Assembly (NCBI GenBank): GCA_949128115.1 | Contig: OX421963.1 | Location: forward strand, 86,809,602 to 86,873,601 | Reading direction: 5' to 3' | DNA: 64,000 nt | From: Anaspis maculata | Taxonomy: Eukaryota > Arthropoda > Insecta > Coleoptera > Scraptiidae | In this document: piece after piece, positions 22,105-36,139 of the stretch | Layout: every line of letters begins with the position of its first letter | How positions within the stretch are numbered: the stretch's first letter is position 1 | Translations under genes and position numbers: made by a program | Notes under the pieces: generated by a model | Seen by the model: only the letters and a program-made list of their open reading frames with translations | Database searches by the model: none | What the model was told of the DNA's origin: nothing

Positions 22105-22700
22105 CTCATTGTTAATTTTTGGAGCAAAGTTTTCCCCTATCAACTCCCAATTCTTGGAAAATAGATTCCCAAGCGACAACAGGTCGATTTTTGTTTTCGA
22201 TGGTCTAAGGCACGTATTACCAAATTTTGATCTTCAACCCTCTCCCCTCCCTTCCCCTATCAAGAGGATTTTTGTAAAGGGTTTGAAAGTGGTTTGAAAA
22301 ATTTGATATAATTTTTTCAGAAAGAGAATTTGATCACCTTCAATTTGATGATACTCAAAGTAGGTAATTCAATTTGGAATTTTAAAGTAAGGTAGAGTGG
22401 GGGGCAAAGTGAATGATGAAGGTAAAAATTTGGCAATACGTGTTCTAATTGCCCTTCTCGAGATTAAAATCGATCTGTCGTCGCTGGAGAATCTGTTTTT
22501 CAAGAATTGGTTATTAGGGAAGTAATGCCATTTAGAGTTTTGAAGTTGGGTTGGGTGGGGGCGAAGGGTATGAAGATGAAAAATTGGCAATACCAATACG
22601 TGTCCTAGATGTCCCCCTGGAAATAAAAATCGGCCTGTTTTGGCGTTTTCCTGGAAAAACTGTTAGCGGCGAGAACTCAAGAGGTCTCTGGGTTGGAAAT
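22105..22700. repeat. Three copies of a ~150-bp repeat, one inverted
   Basis: A block with CAATTCTTGGAAAATAGATTC, GCGACAACAGGTCGATTTT and CACGTATTACCAAATTTT at 22105-22262 recurs inverted at about 22385-22535 and again at about 22545-22690. Short Pro- and Phe-rich frames here are by-products. Confidence 0.75.
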
Positions 22701-23312
22701 TTTGAAAATGAACATTTTGTATATTCAAAGTGCATGATAAAAAAAAGTTGAAGGCTTCTAATGTTGATGGAAAACTAGGGTTTTTGTCCATAACTTTTGA
22801 ATCGTTTCACCGACTTTACTTAAATTTTGCACTGATTATTGTTACGAAACTCGTCCCTTCTGATTGCTCAGAAAGAGTTCTGTCAAAACAGTTCAGTGGC
22901 ATAGGTATTGAGGAAGCTTGCTTTTCACCCCCAGATTTTCCAGCCCACTAGAAATTTTGAAGATGCTATTTTCAGATTCTACGTTGAATTTAAAAGAAAA
23001 ACTTGGCGTGTTGTGATAACTATGATGCGAGTAGACGTTTACGCTACATTTGAGTATTAAAGTTCGAGATTATTCCAAAATTGTCGATTCCAGGAGACTG
23101 AAAATTTGATTTTTGGAAATTTTGATGAGTTTACTAAAATACGTTTTTCGGTCACTTTAAATTTCTAATATTCAGTTGTTGTAGATGGTGTCGCGTAGGG
23201 ATAAGGTCGTACCTTTGATCACGGGTTTTGGGTTATAGTAACTTGGAGGTGGTTCAACTAAATCGATTTCACTTGTAAATATTATGTATCTACCTATCAA
23301 CTACAACATCTA

Positions 23313-24328
23313 AAGGTGGATTTATGCTCGCCAAAAATAAGAATGAAAATAAAAATAACGATAAAAATAAAAATTAGAAATTGTTGAAAATGAGCTTTCA
23401 GATTCAAGCGTTTATTCACCAAAGTAAGGAATAACAATAAGAATAAGGAACTTCAACTTTCCATTCACTGTTGCGTATTGAAGATGCGCACATGTGTCAA
23501 CAGTGGCGGCGTAAAAAAATCTTTGAGGGCGAAATGTTTCATAAATTCTGCACAAATCATCCTCAATGTTATTGATTAATCAAGTTACGCGGTTAACTCA
23601 TGTAGAATAATATTCTACAATGTGTTTTAAAGCCTTCCGTGGCTTGTGTTTCCTTCCGTTGATGACGAGATCCTAGCCCCTCCCAAAAAGTACTTACCAC
23701 CGCTACTGCTCAAGAAATTTAAGAATAAAAATAACAAGTTGAATATTTTCATCTTCTGCTCGAAGATAAGCCGAACGAGTGACGAACGCAGTCGAGCTTT
23801 GCCGATTACGATGGGGGCTGCTTTCATGCAATCCGCAGTACATCGATGTAGAAAGAGTTGCCTGAAACAGCCTGTCTTTAGGTAGGCGAGGAACTCCCAC
23901 GGATTGCTTCGTACCGGCGGTCCAAACGTGGCGCCATCTACCAGTTATCCTCACAAGTTCTCCTCAGTGGGAATTGTCTATTACTGCAATAATTTAGACT
24001 GCGAAGTAGATACCACATGATATGAATTTGAAATAATGCGATGTAAAAATTCAATTGTATACCTAATTAGTGATACTGTATAACATAAAACAAAACCAGT
24101 AGGAAAACAACCGCAATAACAACAGCATAAAGCTAAAAACTGTAACTGAAAATTTTGACGATTGTCATTTTAGTGCTTCGAGCGACACCTAGGAGCAATG
24201 TTTCAAACTATTTCTTATCCTCATTTTTATTTCTGAAGTATAGATGGGCGGTTGCCGTGCTTATTTTTTTTTATTCTTATCGTTTTTTTTATTTTTATTC
24301 TTATTTTTTGCGAGCATAAATCCACCTT
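23313..24328 (-). mobile_element. ~1.0-kb MITE with AT-rich TIRs, copy 2
   Basis: Inverted copy of the element at 13282-14297. The ends are complete: AAGGTGGATTTATGCTCGCC on the left and GCGAGCATAAATCCACCTT on the right. The A/T-only AATAAAAATAACGATAA sub-ends are also inverted. Interior identity with copy 1 is high, with scattered indels. Confidence 0.88.
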
Positions 24329-27300
24329 AACTGAACACGACTTCGGTGGAACCAGCCCCACACTATAGGAGCTTTGCCTTTGATTTGTGCGTGAGGATTT
24401 CATAAATACAGAACACCTGTAACAATATTAATAAAATTATATTTGGCATGTGTATAATAATCTTGAATAAACTTTGTTTTTTTATTGATAAATATTTGTA
24501 AATTTCCATAATGTTACGAGCATTTTTAAATTATGTAGGTACCTACCACCTCGTGTAATTTCTTGTGAATAGTGTGAATTTCACACTTCGTTAGATTACT
24601 ATCATCAGGCATTGTTGCATGTTGTATGGAAGCGGTGAGTTGACAGTTTTGTGTCGTAAATATTTTATTGTAACATCATCAATCATCATTAACACGTTCA
24701 TTAATTGCTTGTTTCAATAACTTCATAAGTTTCATAACTTTTGGCTTTTATGAATGAAATTTTGAGTAATAATAGCTAGCGATTGATTTGAAACAGATAA
24801 TCAAATCTAGTTGTACCTAGGTGTGCTCTGCATGCTCTTTTTACCAAAAATCACCCTTGACTATAAAAATGTATACTAACTTATAGGCATCCTTTTTAAT
24901 TTATAAGTTTATAGTTATGTTCTATGGGATAGCCGGTAGGTAGGAATACTTAGTAAGCAACATAATACACTGCTAGTCGAGGTTCTTCCGAAAGTAACCG
25001 GAAATGACATCAACCTTTGGTTTGTGTCCAAATTGAACACTCTGTTCATTTTCCACATTTCACGCAGATAGAGACTTCTTTGGCAAATGCCTGATATTTT
25101 GTTAAACGTCCCACAATGAAAAATACCAAATTCATAACTGTTCAAAATCTGTCATCCTCGGACCAAGCCTTCAAAATATCAGGCATGCATAAGAAATTTT
25201 GTTTTGTAATCGAAGCTCCTGCTCGGAGTTATGGCAGAAAAAATACTTTCTGATGTAAACTTTCACACCCTGTTCATTTCTTAGGAAGTGAGTGAGCGGC
25301 TTATATTTAAATTATATTTTTATGCATCAGGAGGACTAGGCGACTTTTTCCTCAAAGTTTTATCGAATAACCTTGGGACATTTTGTACAAAAGGCAAGTC
25401 AATTAAAGTAGAAAATCCAATTTCTCAGGAAAAAAAAAATCTTGGTTCGAAACCAGATCTTCTGCTCTACATAGCCGGGTTGTTTGGAAGCATTTATGAA
25501 GAAAAATAATTTTCAAAATTTCTGATCCGTTCTGTATAGAGAACCAGGCATTGTAAACACACCCAGAGAACATCACATCAATTAAAAAATTCATGTGGAG
25601 ACAATATATTTTTTTGTTGGCTCTTGGTGTGATTATGTCGAGATCACCATGTATATAATATTTCCTCTTATTGAAGCGACCAACTGTCACTACCTCATTA
25701 TCCTGTTCAAACATAGCGACAACGACTAGGTATTCAATCATTTCGAACGCACACTGTATAGGTACTTCTTTATTTCAATTGAATATTTGAACGTTGTAAT
25801 CTTTTTCTTTTTTTTTTTCAGTCTCAATTGATTGTTGATTTTGCTTATTATCAGATCTAAGAGAATGCATAGGCAATTATCAATATGATGATTGGCAAGT
25901 TTTCAAATTTTTTATTTTTTGACCAAGTATCACTCAAGTATACGTTGAGGTTATTTATCACTTGCTGTAAGATGCATACTTCAGAAGAAAAAACCAAAAC
26001 AGATCTACAAAAAAAAAACAAGATAAAAAAGGTGAAAACAATCAATTGTACTCAATTTTTTTCAGTTTGTAAATTTGTTGTTTGTTTATTGTTTACACTA
26101 CTGTTCGAAATCCTGATGGATATCGGGTCTTTTTGAAATCACGAAAAGTTTGGTTTTATAAATCACGTGCAGTTGAATGTGAGTTTTCAATATTGAATCC
26201 CATATTTACGTTTTATTATTCTAACCAGAGACCAGAGACATGGTAAGACGTTGGCAGTGGAGTACAATACATACACCCCCGAAAACATAGACTAACCTTT
26301 GACATAGGCTCAATAGGACAAAATTCAAGTTCGTAATCTATTTGAAAATATTTATACAGGGTGTCCGGGATATGAGGCACCGTAACATACTACGGTAGGT
26401 ATATGGAATCTTCTACAGAGACCACAAACAATAAAGATCACCAGGGTCCTCCGGGTTTTTTTGTTTATTCAAAAAATTTCAGTAAATAATTGTTGGTAGA
26501 GGTAGTGGTAGGGGACCTAGAGAGCCCCTAGAACGCGTTTAATTTTATCTCGGTGAGTTGCCCTTTCAAGGAGCTCTAGGTTCCCCAGGGAGCATTCTCA
26601 GCCCATTTCTATTGGAACGTTTCTTCCTGTTTTTGGTCCAAGAAAACACAATTGGTGTTATTGCTCCGATTTCTGTACTCGGCATTTAAAAATTTCAGTG
26701 GAATTTCAGGTAAAGTTTTCTTAGGGTCTCTTCTATAGTACAACAGGACTTTTTTTCATAAATAAACTTTTGATTTTCCAGATTTTCTTCTCAAAATCCA
26801 GAAAAAGTCATGAACAAAAAAAATAAATTGGGCTGAATCCATTCCCCACCTCCCCTTTGTTTCTGCGTTCTGTCCGAGTTGAACATGAATACTCACCTTT
26901 TTCTCAACTGATCCTAAAATTTAAATTCAATTGATTCCGAGCTTGCTGAATTTTTGTAAATTAGGTTGTTTTGAATTCGATGGAGAACAACATACTCAAG
27001 TCCCCATGTACCTATGTCTTTTCTCTGATGGAGGAGGTCGAAGATACAAGGAGCTGCCATTTTTGAAGTTGACGAAATTGGAAATTCTGTTACTGGTTTT
27101 CATATATTTGAGGTCGAGGAACACGCCGCAGTAGATCCCAAAGATGTGCATTGCACCAGTGGCGTAGCAAATGGCTGGAAAGAGGTGAGGGTATTTTTGT
27201 TAAAAATTCCCCTTTCTCTTCTTGGACTTCAGTGGCTAAGACAAGTTTAGTATTGTTTTTGGCTATGAGTATCGTTATAACATATATACAAAAAGTCCAT

Positions 27301-27817
27301 GTATGAAGTTATATAGCCAAGAGAGTGTGAGAGGCGCATGTTTGAGTTTGTCGAAATATTTGTGTCATACACAGATATCTGGTGACCGGCAGGGCGGTGA
27401 CTCTCTGACCTGCCTCCTTTGCTTGGGTTACTTCTGCTAGTTTCGAGATTTTGTCTTCTCTTGTTTTTAAAATAAATGATTTAGTCTCATTTCAGAGCCC
27501 CTACACCACAGAAGTGCACACCGTGGCATAAGTCTCATGCACTTTCTTATTCACATTACTCATATCAATTATTATCAAATCCGAACCGTTGTAGTATGAT
27601 CATATTCCCGGTAATAAACACCCCCAAACTGGGAAGTGGTAGACTATTATTATTTATCATCGCACAAAGTTTATAATGCGAAATTCAAAATTTTCCATGT
27701 TGAAATTGATTGTTTGATATTGAGTCCTTGATCAGTCAAGCACTCATTGTGCAAGCTTTGATACAGATTTTTTTTGAACCTTTTTACACATGAAATTGAT
27801 AAAAAACGAAGCTCCTT
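24329..27817. other. Unassigned, with a one-ended CAGGGTG sequence
   Basis: AT-rich, with no supported gene. An ACAGGGTGTCCGGGATATGAG tip occurs near 26356 without a matching right end; a CAGTGGCGTAGC motif lies near 27156. Around 25080-25190 the word CCTGATATTTTG appears inverted, suggesting an old, broken foldback. Confidence 0.45.
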
Positions 27818-27819
27818 TT

Positions 27820-29739
<1,920 letters not shown>

Positions 29740-29913
29740 TTTTTGTTTTGCAAAGTCGCGGAATTTTAGTTTTGCGAGGGTGGTCTGCTCACTATGTTAT
29801 CGGAACCAGAATTCACTCACTTCCAGAACAAAAATCATTTGTAGGCTGAAATAGGGCCTTCATCCTGAATTATAAAAACTCCATTTATCCCTAATATAAG
29901 TGAACTTGTTGTA

Positions 29914-31091
29914 TACAGGGTGATTCATGAGTAACCTTACATAGGCTAATAAGAGATAGAGGAATTCGAGGCGAGTCAGGATCCACTGAAGAAATTTTGT
30001 TTTTTTTCCATTGGTTACGAAGATACAGGGTGTTTTGTGTGTTTCGTATGAATCTTTGATAAACAATATTTCTGAAACGGCTAGAGATATTTTCTTGAAA
30101 TTCACCAGTAATATTTCTCTATTGAAACTTACCCTGAGGCCATACTGGGTAAGTCAAAATCCAGGGCCGGGATTGAAAAAATGTGCCTCTTTTTTATTTG
30201 ATCAAAAAATATATTTTCTAGCCGTTTTCTAAAAAACTGTTATCGGATTCGAAGAGCTAAGGAAAAATGCTTCAAGAATCACTCTTCACTTTAGATGGCA
30301 CACCTAAACCGTTTCGACATAAAAATTGAAAGTGAAATTTATGGGTAAGTTTCCATTTTTGACCGGACATAATCCACTCATTGTTTGATTGAATTCATTC
30401 AAATTCATTTTTTAGCTTGTATCTGTGGAACAGAAGAGCTTGGTTGAAAGAAAAATTCCATAGCCGAAGATTTTTTTTGACGAACAAATCGAGTCTAATT
30501 TTGGTTTCACTCTCGATTTTGTCATGGAAAAAAAAGGTCGGCTCTGGAATTTTTCTTCCAACCAAGCTCTTCTATTCAACAGAGACAAGCCACAAAATGA
30601 ATTTTGATGAATTCAATCAAACAATGAGTCGATTATGTCCGGTCGAAAATGGGAACTCACCCACAAATTTTACTTTTAATTTTATTGTCGAAACGGTTTA
30701 GGTGTGCCATTTAAATTGAATAGTGATTCTTGAAGCATTTTTCCTTAACTTTTTGAATCCGGTAGCAGTTTTTCAGAAAAGCGGTCAGAAAATGTACATT
30801 TTGATGAAACAAAAAAGGGGCATCTTTTTTCTAGCCCGGCTCTGGATTTTGACTTACCCGGTATGACTTTGGGATGAGTTCCAACAGAGAAATATTACTG
30901 GTTAATTTCAACAAAATACCTCTGGCCGTTTCAGAAATATCGCTCATCAAAGTTCCATACGAAACACACAAAACACCCTGTATCGTCGTAACCATTAGAC
31001 AAAATAAAATTTCTTTAGTGGATCCTGACTCGCCTCGAAGTCCTCTATCTCCCTTTAGCCTATGTAAGGTCACTCATGAATCACCCTGTGT
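29914..31091. mobile_element. Foldback element 1 of cluster, ~1.18 kb
   Basis: The left tip ACAGGGTGATTCATGAGTAA is inverted at the right (TGAATCACCCTGTGTA). Arms of ~580 bp stay alignable to the centre near 30500, where AGAGCTTGGTTGAAAG meets its inverse. A second CAGGGTGTTTTGTGTG tip lies inside each arm, at about 30025 and inverted near 30970. No transposase. Confidence 0.9.
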
Positions 31092-31390
31092 AATTTAAAT
31101 GAAAACGATATCAAGTTCTTGAAAAACTCATTTACCGGTCGGATCTTCAAGCATTAGGCAAAGGTGGGCACCGTTAACGGAAAAGTCAACTTCGTTCAAC
31201 GTTAAATCGTTAACGAAAAAATCAACTCCGTAATCGTTCATCAGTTAATTGATTTAAAATGTAACGGAAGTTAACGTTGAACCGTTAACGTAATTTTTCA
31301 TTTTTTGAACCAAAATAATCATCTCTTAGACCACCCGAACACCACCTTGGAAGCGACTAAACTACAATACCTACCCTACCCTACACCAGC
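31092..31390. other. Spacer with repeated CGTTAACG words
   Basis: Carries several forms of GTTAACG, forward and inverted, in 31165-31290, a local palindromic patch, then a spacer before the next foldback. Confidence 0.5.
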
Positions 31391-32145
31391 GTACAGGGTG
31401 TTCACGATAAAATTCACCCCCCTCCAGTAGATTTCCCTTCAAGATATTTCGATAAACTAAAAACTTTTCTTTCACGATTTTTTCCAGGGACCTTAAATCC
31501 ATCCTCTAAAAGTTTCTAATTGGTACCGTATACAGGGTGTGATATGTAACTTTTTTATTTCAAACGCAACACCCTATATTTTATTCCGTGATTTGGTGAA
31601 GCCTTTTTTTCTGATTACAAATATATATGACACTTATGATTTATTTTGACAAGTAATTTGTCGAAAAAATAATGAAATAGGTAGTCAAATAATTTTGTTT
31701 CGCGGCAAGATGGCTTTGGTTCCTACAGTTCCCTTAAAAAAACTTATTCTCGCAGCATTTTGTCTGCAGAATTCAACTCTGCATGGATAAATGGTCTAAT
31801 TCGTTCCTAATACAGGGTGTCGCGTAATTTTTAATTTTTTATTCATTTGACTACCTATTTTATTATTTTTTTGACAGCTTCCTTGTCGAAATAAATCATG
31901 AATGTTATATATCTTTGTAATCAGAAAAAAAAGCTTAATCAAATAACGTAATAAAATATAGGGTGTCGTTATTGAAATAAAAAAGTTACATGTCACACCC
32001 TGTATACGGTACAAATTGAAAACTTTTAGACGATTGATTCAAAATCCCTGGGAAAAATCGTTGGGAAAGAGTTTTTAGTTTTTCAAAATATCTCAAAGGG
32101 GAGTCTCCTAGAGGGGGGGTGAATTCAATCGTGAACACCCGGTAC
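31391..32145. mobile_element. Foldback element 2 of cluster, ~0.75 kb
   Basis: Left GTACAGGGTGTTCACGAT pairs with right ATCGTGAACACCCGGTAC. Arms are alignable inward and include internal inverted tips, ACAGGGTGTGATATGTAAC against GTCACACCCTGTATAC, and a further CAGGGTGTCGCG near the centre. Confidence 0.88.
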
Positions 32146-33000
32146 CTAACTAAACTGAGTCAGAAAATGTGAAAAAAGACCATCCAAATCGGGCGTATGG
32201 TTTGAGAAGAAACTGGCTTTGAAGGTGTACAAAATTCGAGCAATGGTCACTTTTCGGCCCCCGCCTAACTCAAAGCCGTTGATAACTTGGTGTGCAATAA
32301 CACTGTGTATCTCCTAGAAAAAAAAATATATCGAAGTAAAACAAACGTGTTTTGTTGAGAAAAGCTGGAGCTTCAATTTGTCACCCAGCATAACTTGCTC
32401 TTCACGCTAGTGGTCTTTGCAGGGCGTTCCAAATTGAAAAAAAAACACCCCTTTTATTGTAACACCCAGTATACAGGCTGAACTGTATAATTTCTCAACA
32501 CGAGCAAGCCACTAACATTTTAGAAGAACCAACTTACAACCAGCAAAAAAGACCATCAAAATCCGAGAGGTACTCCCGGTCCTACCGACCAAAAAAGCAA
32601 TAGAGACATGGTGTGCAAAAAATGGTTCATCTCCTCTAAAAAATGAGATATTGGAACAAAACAAACGTAGATGTGTTGAGAAAGGTTGAGACTTGAATGT
32701 GGTTTTCAGTATGTCCTGCTGCTGCTGCTTGTAAATCAGACAGGGTGCCCCAAATTGCGGTACAGGAAACACCTTCATTATAACACCCAGTATACTGTCA
32801 ATACTAAATGTTAATCAAAGATGAGCTACACAGTGACATTCTCAAAGAATAAGGCTTAAACCTGGTGAGAAGATGATCAAAATGGGTTGGGTAGTTTGGG
32901 AAAAACGTGATTTCAAACTCGGGTCAAAATTTTAGTGGTGCTTTAATTTTGTCCGTCAGTGTAGTTGAAATGAAGAATTTGATCGCCGATTTAACCACAC
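32146..33000. repeat. ~310-bp direct repeats with CACCCAGTATAC ends
   Basis: Two clear direct units (about 32160-32475 and 32476-32785) share AAAACAAACGT, TGTTGAGAAA and GTGCAATAA-type words, and each ends TAACACCCAGTATAC. A third diverged unit may follow to 33000. Non-coding; the 88-codon minus frame at 32778-32512 has no recognisable domain. Confidence 0.65.
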
Positions 33001-33001
33001 C

Positions 33002-33593
33002 ATACAGGGTGTTCCAGGGATGATAGCAAAAAGTTCAACTGTGGGTAGATCTCGTCAAAATGTAACAAAAACCTATATACCATTTTGCAAAGTTCGGCTT
33101 AATGACGAAGAAACAGCCCTCCAAAGTTCACTTTCTTCGGATTTTAAAAACTTGTAACTCAGGAACGTTTCGACCAATTTAGCTTTAATTCTACAAAAGC
33201 TGGTTTGTCATAATTATCTATCAACCTGCCAAATTTGGAAAGAATCCAACCGGTGGTGTAGGAGTTACGATGAGGGTCAATCATTCAGAAGCATCTGAAG
33301 AAAAGTTGACTTAAGGTGACCCCTCATAACTTCCACGCCATTGATTGGATTCTTTCCAAATTTGTCAGGTTGATAGATAACTATAATAAATCAGCTTATT
33401 CTGAATTAAAGCTGAATTTGTCAAAACGTTCCTGAGTTAGAAATTTTTGAAATCTGGAAAAAGTGAACTTTAGATGGCTGTATCTTCGTCATTAGGCCGA
33501 ACTTTGCAAAATGGTATGCAGGTTTTCGTCATATTTTGACGAGATCTACCTACAGTTAAATTTTTTGCTATCATTCCTGAAACACCCTGTATA
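33002..33593. mobile_element. Foldback element 3 of cluster, ~0.59 kb
   Basis: Left ATACAGGGTGTTCCAGGGATG pairs with right ATTCCTGAAACACCCTGTAT. Arms of ~290 bp meet near 33298, with shared GACGAGATCTACC and AGTTGACTTAAGG words. Confidence 0.9.
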
Positions 33594-33736
33594 TTGGAGA
33601 TCATAGTAGGTATGTTGCGGTGAATGCGCTGATCAAAAGTCATTATATCACGATTGGTGGATGAGCAGGATGAGCTGATAACTGAAAGGAAGACGAAATA
33701 GACCGATATGCTCACTAGTCGAATGACATCCGTAAT

Positions 33737-34792
33737 ATACAGGGTGTTTCAGATTTGAATCGCGTCCTTTCAGGAAGTGATGGGAAACGTCAAAAGAAGT
33801 AGACTTTCTCGAAAAAATATATGTCAGAAACGAATAATAACGTAGATATGGGCGTTCAAAGTTGAACCTTAAAAATCGATTTTTCGTCATAGGTTTGGAA
33901 CTTCTGAACCGATTTTGTTCCAATTCAAATCATAGCTCACTGAGATAAGTCAGTATCAAACAATAATAACGCGTTCTATCAAAAATTTTCAGGGGCGTGG
34001 ATAATTGGGAGTGCTCTCACTTTTCTACCCCTATTTTTTCAACCTCCGGCCTCCGGGTAATTCGGTAAATTGATCATATTTTTGAATTTTACGTTAAATT
34101 CGAAAGAAAAAGTTACTTTTGCAAAATTTTGATTAGAGGCTTCGTTCTCGACATCTTTGAGGTTGAAACTTCGGAAAACATCTCGAAAACACCATTTTCA
34201 AAGGCCTACAAATTAAAATTCATCAAGATAACTAATGATTTCCTCATTGGAACAGGTTTTCTAGGTGTTTCAAGTTGCTAAATCATGAGTTTTTCTAAGA
34301 AACGAGAAGTTTTCAGGAAAAATATTTTTTTGGCTCTTGGAAGTGGATATTTTGATATGTTTTCCGGAGTTTCAAACGCAAAAATCTTGAAAATGAAGCC
34401 TCTAATCAAAATTCAGCAAGGGTAACTTTTTCTTTAAAATCGAATTGAAAATTCAAAAATGTAAACAATCTACAAAATTATCTCAAGGGGTAAAAAATAG
34501 GGGTAAAAAAGCAAAGGCATCCCTCATTATCCACGCCCCTGAAAAATTTCAATGGAGTTATTATCGTTAGATACTGACTCATTTCAGTAAGCTTCGGTTA
34601 AAATTTGAATAAAATCGGTAGAGAAGTTTCAAAGTTATGACGAAAAATCGATTTTTAGAGTTCAACTTTGAACGCCTTTATCTCCGTTATCATTCGTTTC
34701 TGACATATATACTTTTTTAATAGTCTACTTCTTATGACGTTTCCCATCACTTCCTGAAAGGACGCGATTTAAATCTGGAACACCCTGTATAT
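33737..34792. mobile_element. Foldback element 4 of cluster, ~1.06 kb
   Basis: Left TATACAGGGTGTTTCAGATT pairs with right ATCTGGAACACCCTGTATA. The subterminal CGCGTCCTTTCAGGAAGTGA is exactly inverted on the right, and arms align to the centre near 34265. Confidence 0.92.
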
Positions 34793-34959
34793 TTGCATAT
34801 GGAAACTCGATTTTTGATCGGATTTACATAGGAACCTTCCGGTGGATGCGCTGATCAGTCATCAGATAATGGGATGAGTTTGGCATATAAGCTATCTCCT
34901 CGGCTATCTCCAATGATTATGTCGAGAAATTCTTGTCGACCTTGTTGCATAATTTAGTA

Positions 34960-35105
34960 ATTTCACTTTCCTGGCCACACTAATGGGAAAGAAGTATGTA
35001 TCATGATCGTTCGGAAGAAACATACATATAATGACGGATATATCCGTTTTGAGATCCCCTAAGTAGTATTGAGACATAGGTCGTGCCATATGCCGCTTCG
35101 TGAAG
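34960..35105 (+). repeat. Relic of the microsatellite-bearing element
   Basis: A diverged CACTTTCCTGGCCACAC tip is followed by GACGGATATATCCGTTTTGAG, the same order as in 27820-27925. The rest is lost; foldback element 5 starts right after. Confidence 0.7.
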
Positions 35106-35106
35106 A

Positions 35107-36095
35107 TATACAGGATTATTCAAAAGTCTGGAATAAAATTCATAATTTTTGACCACATTTTTTTCGGGAAAAACGCTCCAACAGGTCGATTTCTAAAAAG
35201 GGCAAGCCGTTTTTTCATGACACGTGTCATGATCTACCGTCAACCGCTTGACCTCTAGTCACCCTTAGTATTTTTTTTCAAATGGCACCCCATGGCTTAG
35301 GGGGGCTCGTTGGAAAGCTTGTCAAAAACTGTATTCAGATCTACCATTGAAAATTATACCGAACGCTTCGCCATGAAGTTTTGAGTAACCCTAGGGTTAC
35401 TCAAAAGTCCGGAACAAAATTCATGATTTCTTACCATATTGAAAAAAAAAAACGCTCGAACAGGTCGATTTTCAAAAGCGGTAAGTCATTTTTCAATTAT
35501 ACGTGTCATGATCTACCGTCAACCCCTTAACCCTTAAGCCCTTGACCCTCAACCCCTCAAGCGTCCAACCATTTTTAAAGGTAGATCTGAACACAGTTTT
35601 TGACAAGCTTTCCAACGAGCCCCCACAAACCATAGGATGCGATTCAAAAAAATACTAAGGATGGCTGGGGGTTAGGGGGTTGACGGTAGATCATGACACG
35701 TATCATGGAGAAACGACTTACCGTTTTTGAAAAATCGACATGTTCGAGCGTTTTTTTTGGAAAAAAAATATGGTAATGAATTATGAATTTTGTTCTGGAC
35801 TTTTGAGTAACCCTGGGGTTTCTCAAAACTGCATGGTGAAGCGTTTGGTCTAACTTTCAATGGTAGATCTGAATATACAGTTTTTGACAAGCTTTCCAAC
35901 GAGCCCCCACAAGCCATAGGGTGCAATTTGAAAAAAAATACTAAGGGTGGCTAGGGGTCAAGGGGTTGACGGTAGATCAAGATTTGAAGAAACAGCTTGT
36001 CTTTTTCAGAAATCGACCTGTTCGAGCGTTTTTTCCGGAAAAAATATGGTCAAAAATTATTAATTTTATTCCGGACTTTTGAATAGTCCTGTATA
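35107..36095. mobile_element. Foldback element 5 of cluster, ~0.99 kb, with internal repeats
   Basis: Left TATACAGGATTATTCAAAAG pairs with right CTTTTGAATAGTCCTGTATA. A GTAACCCTAGGGTTACTCAAAAG palindromic junction near 35390 and its inverse near 35810 show that each arm is itself duplicated. Repeated ATGATCTACCGTCAACC and CAAGCTTTCCAACGAGCCCC words recur within the element. Confidence 0.88.
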
Positions 36096-36139
36096 GAGTT
36101 ATGTCTTGATCGATTCCTGAGCGATGAAGGACCATGAAA

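Noticed and set aside
24915..25290. Possible foldback with ACACTCTGTTCATTT / CACCCTGTTCATTT ends
   Set aside because: The two ends are in direct rather than inverted orientation and only a short inner word is inverted; boundaries could not be supported.
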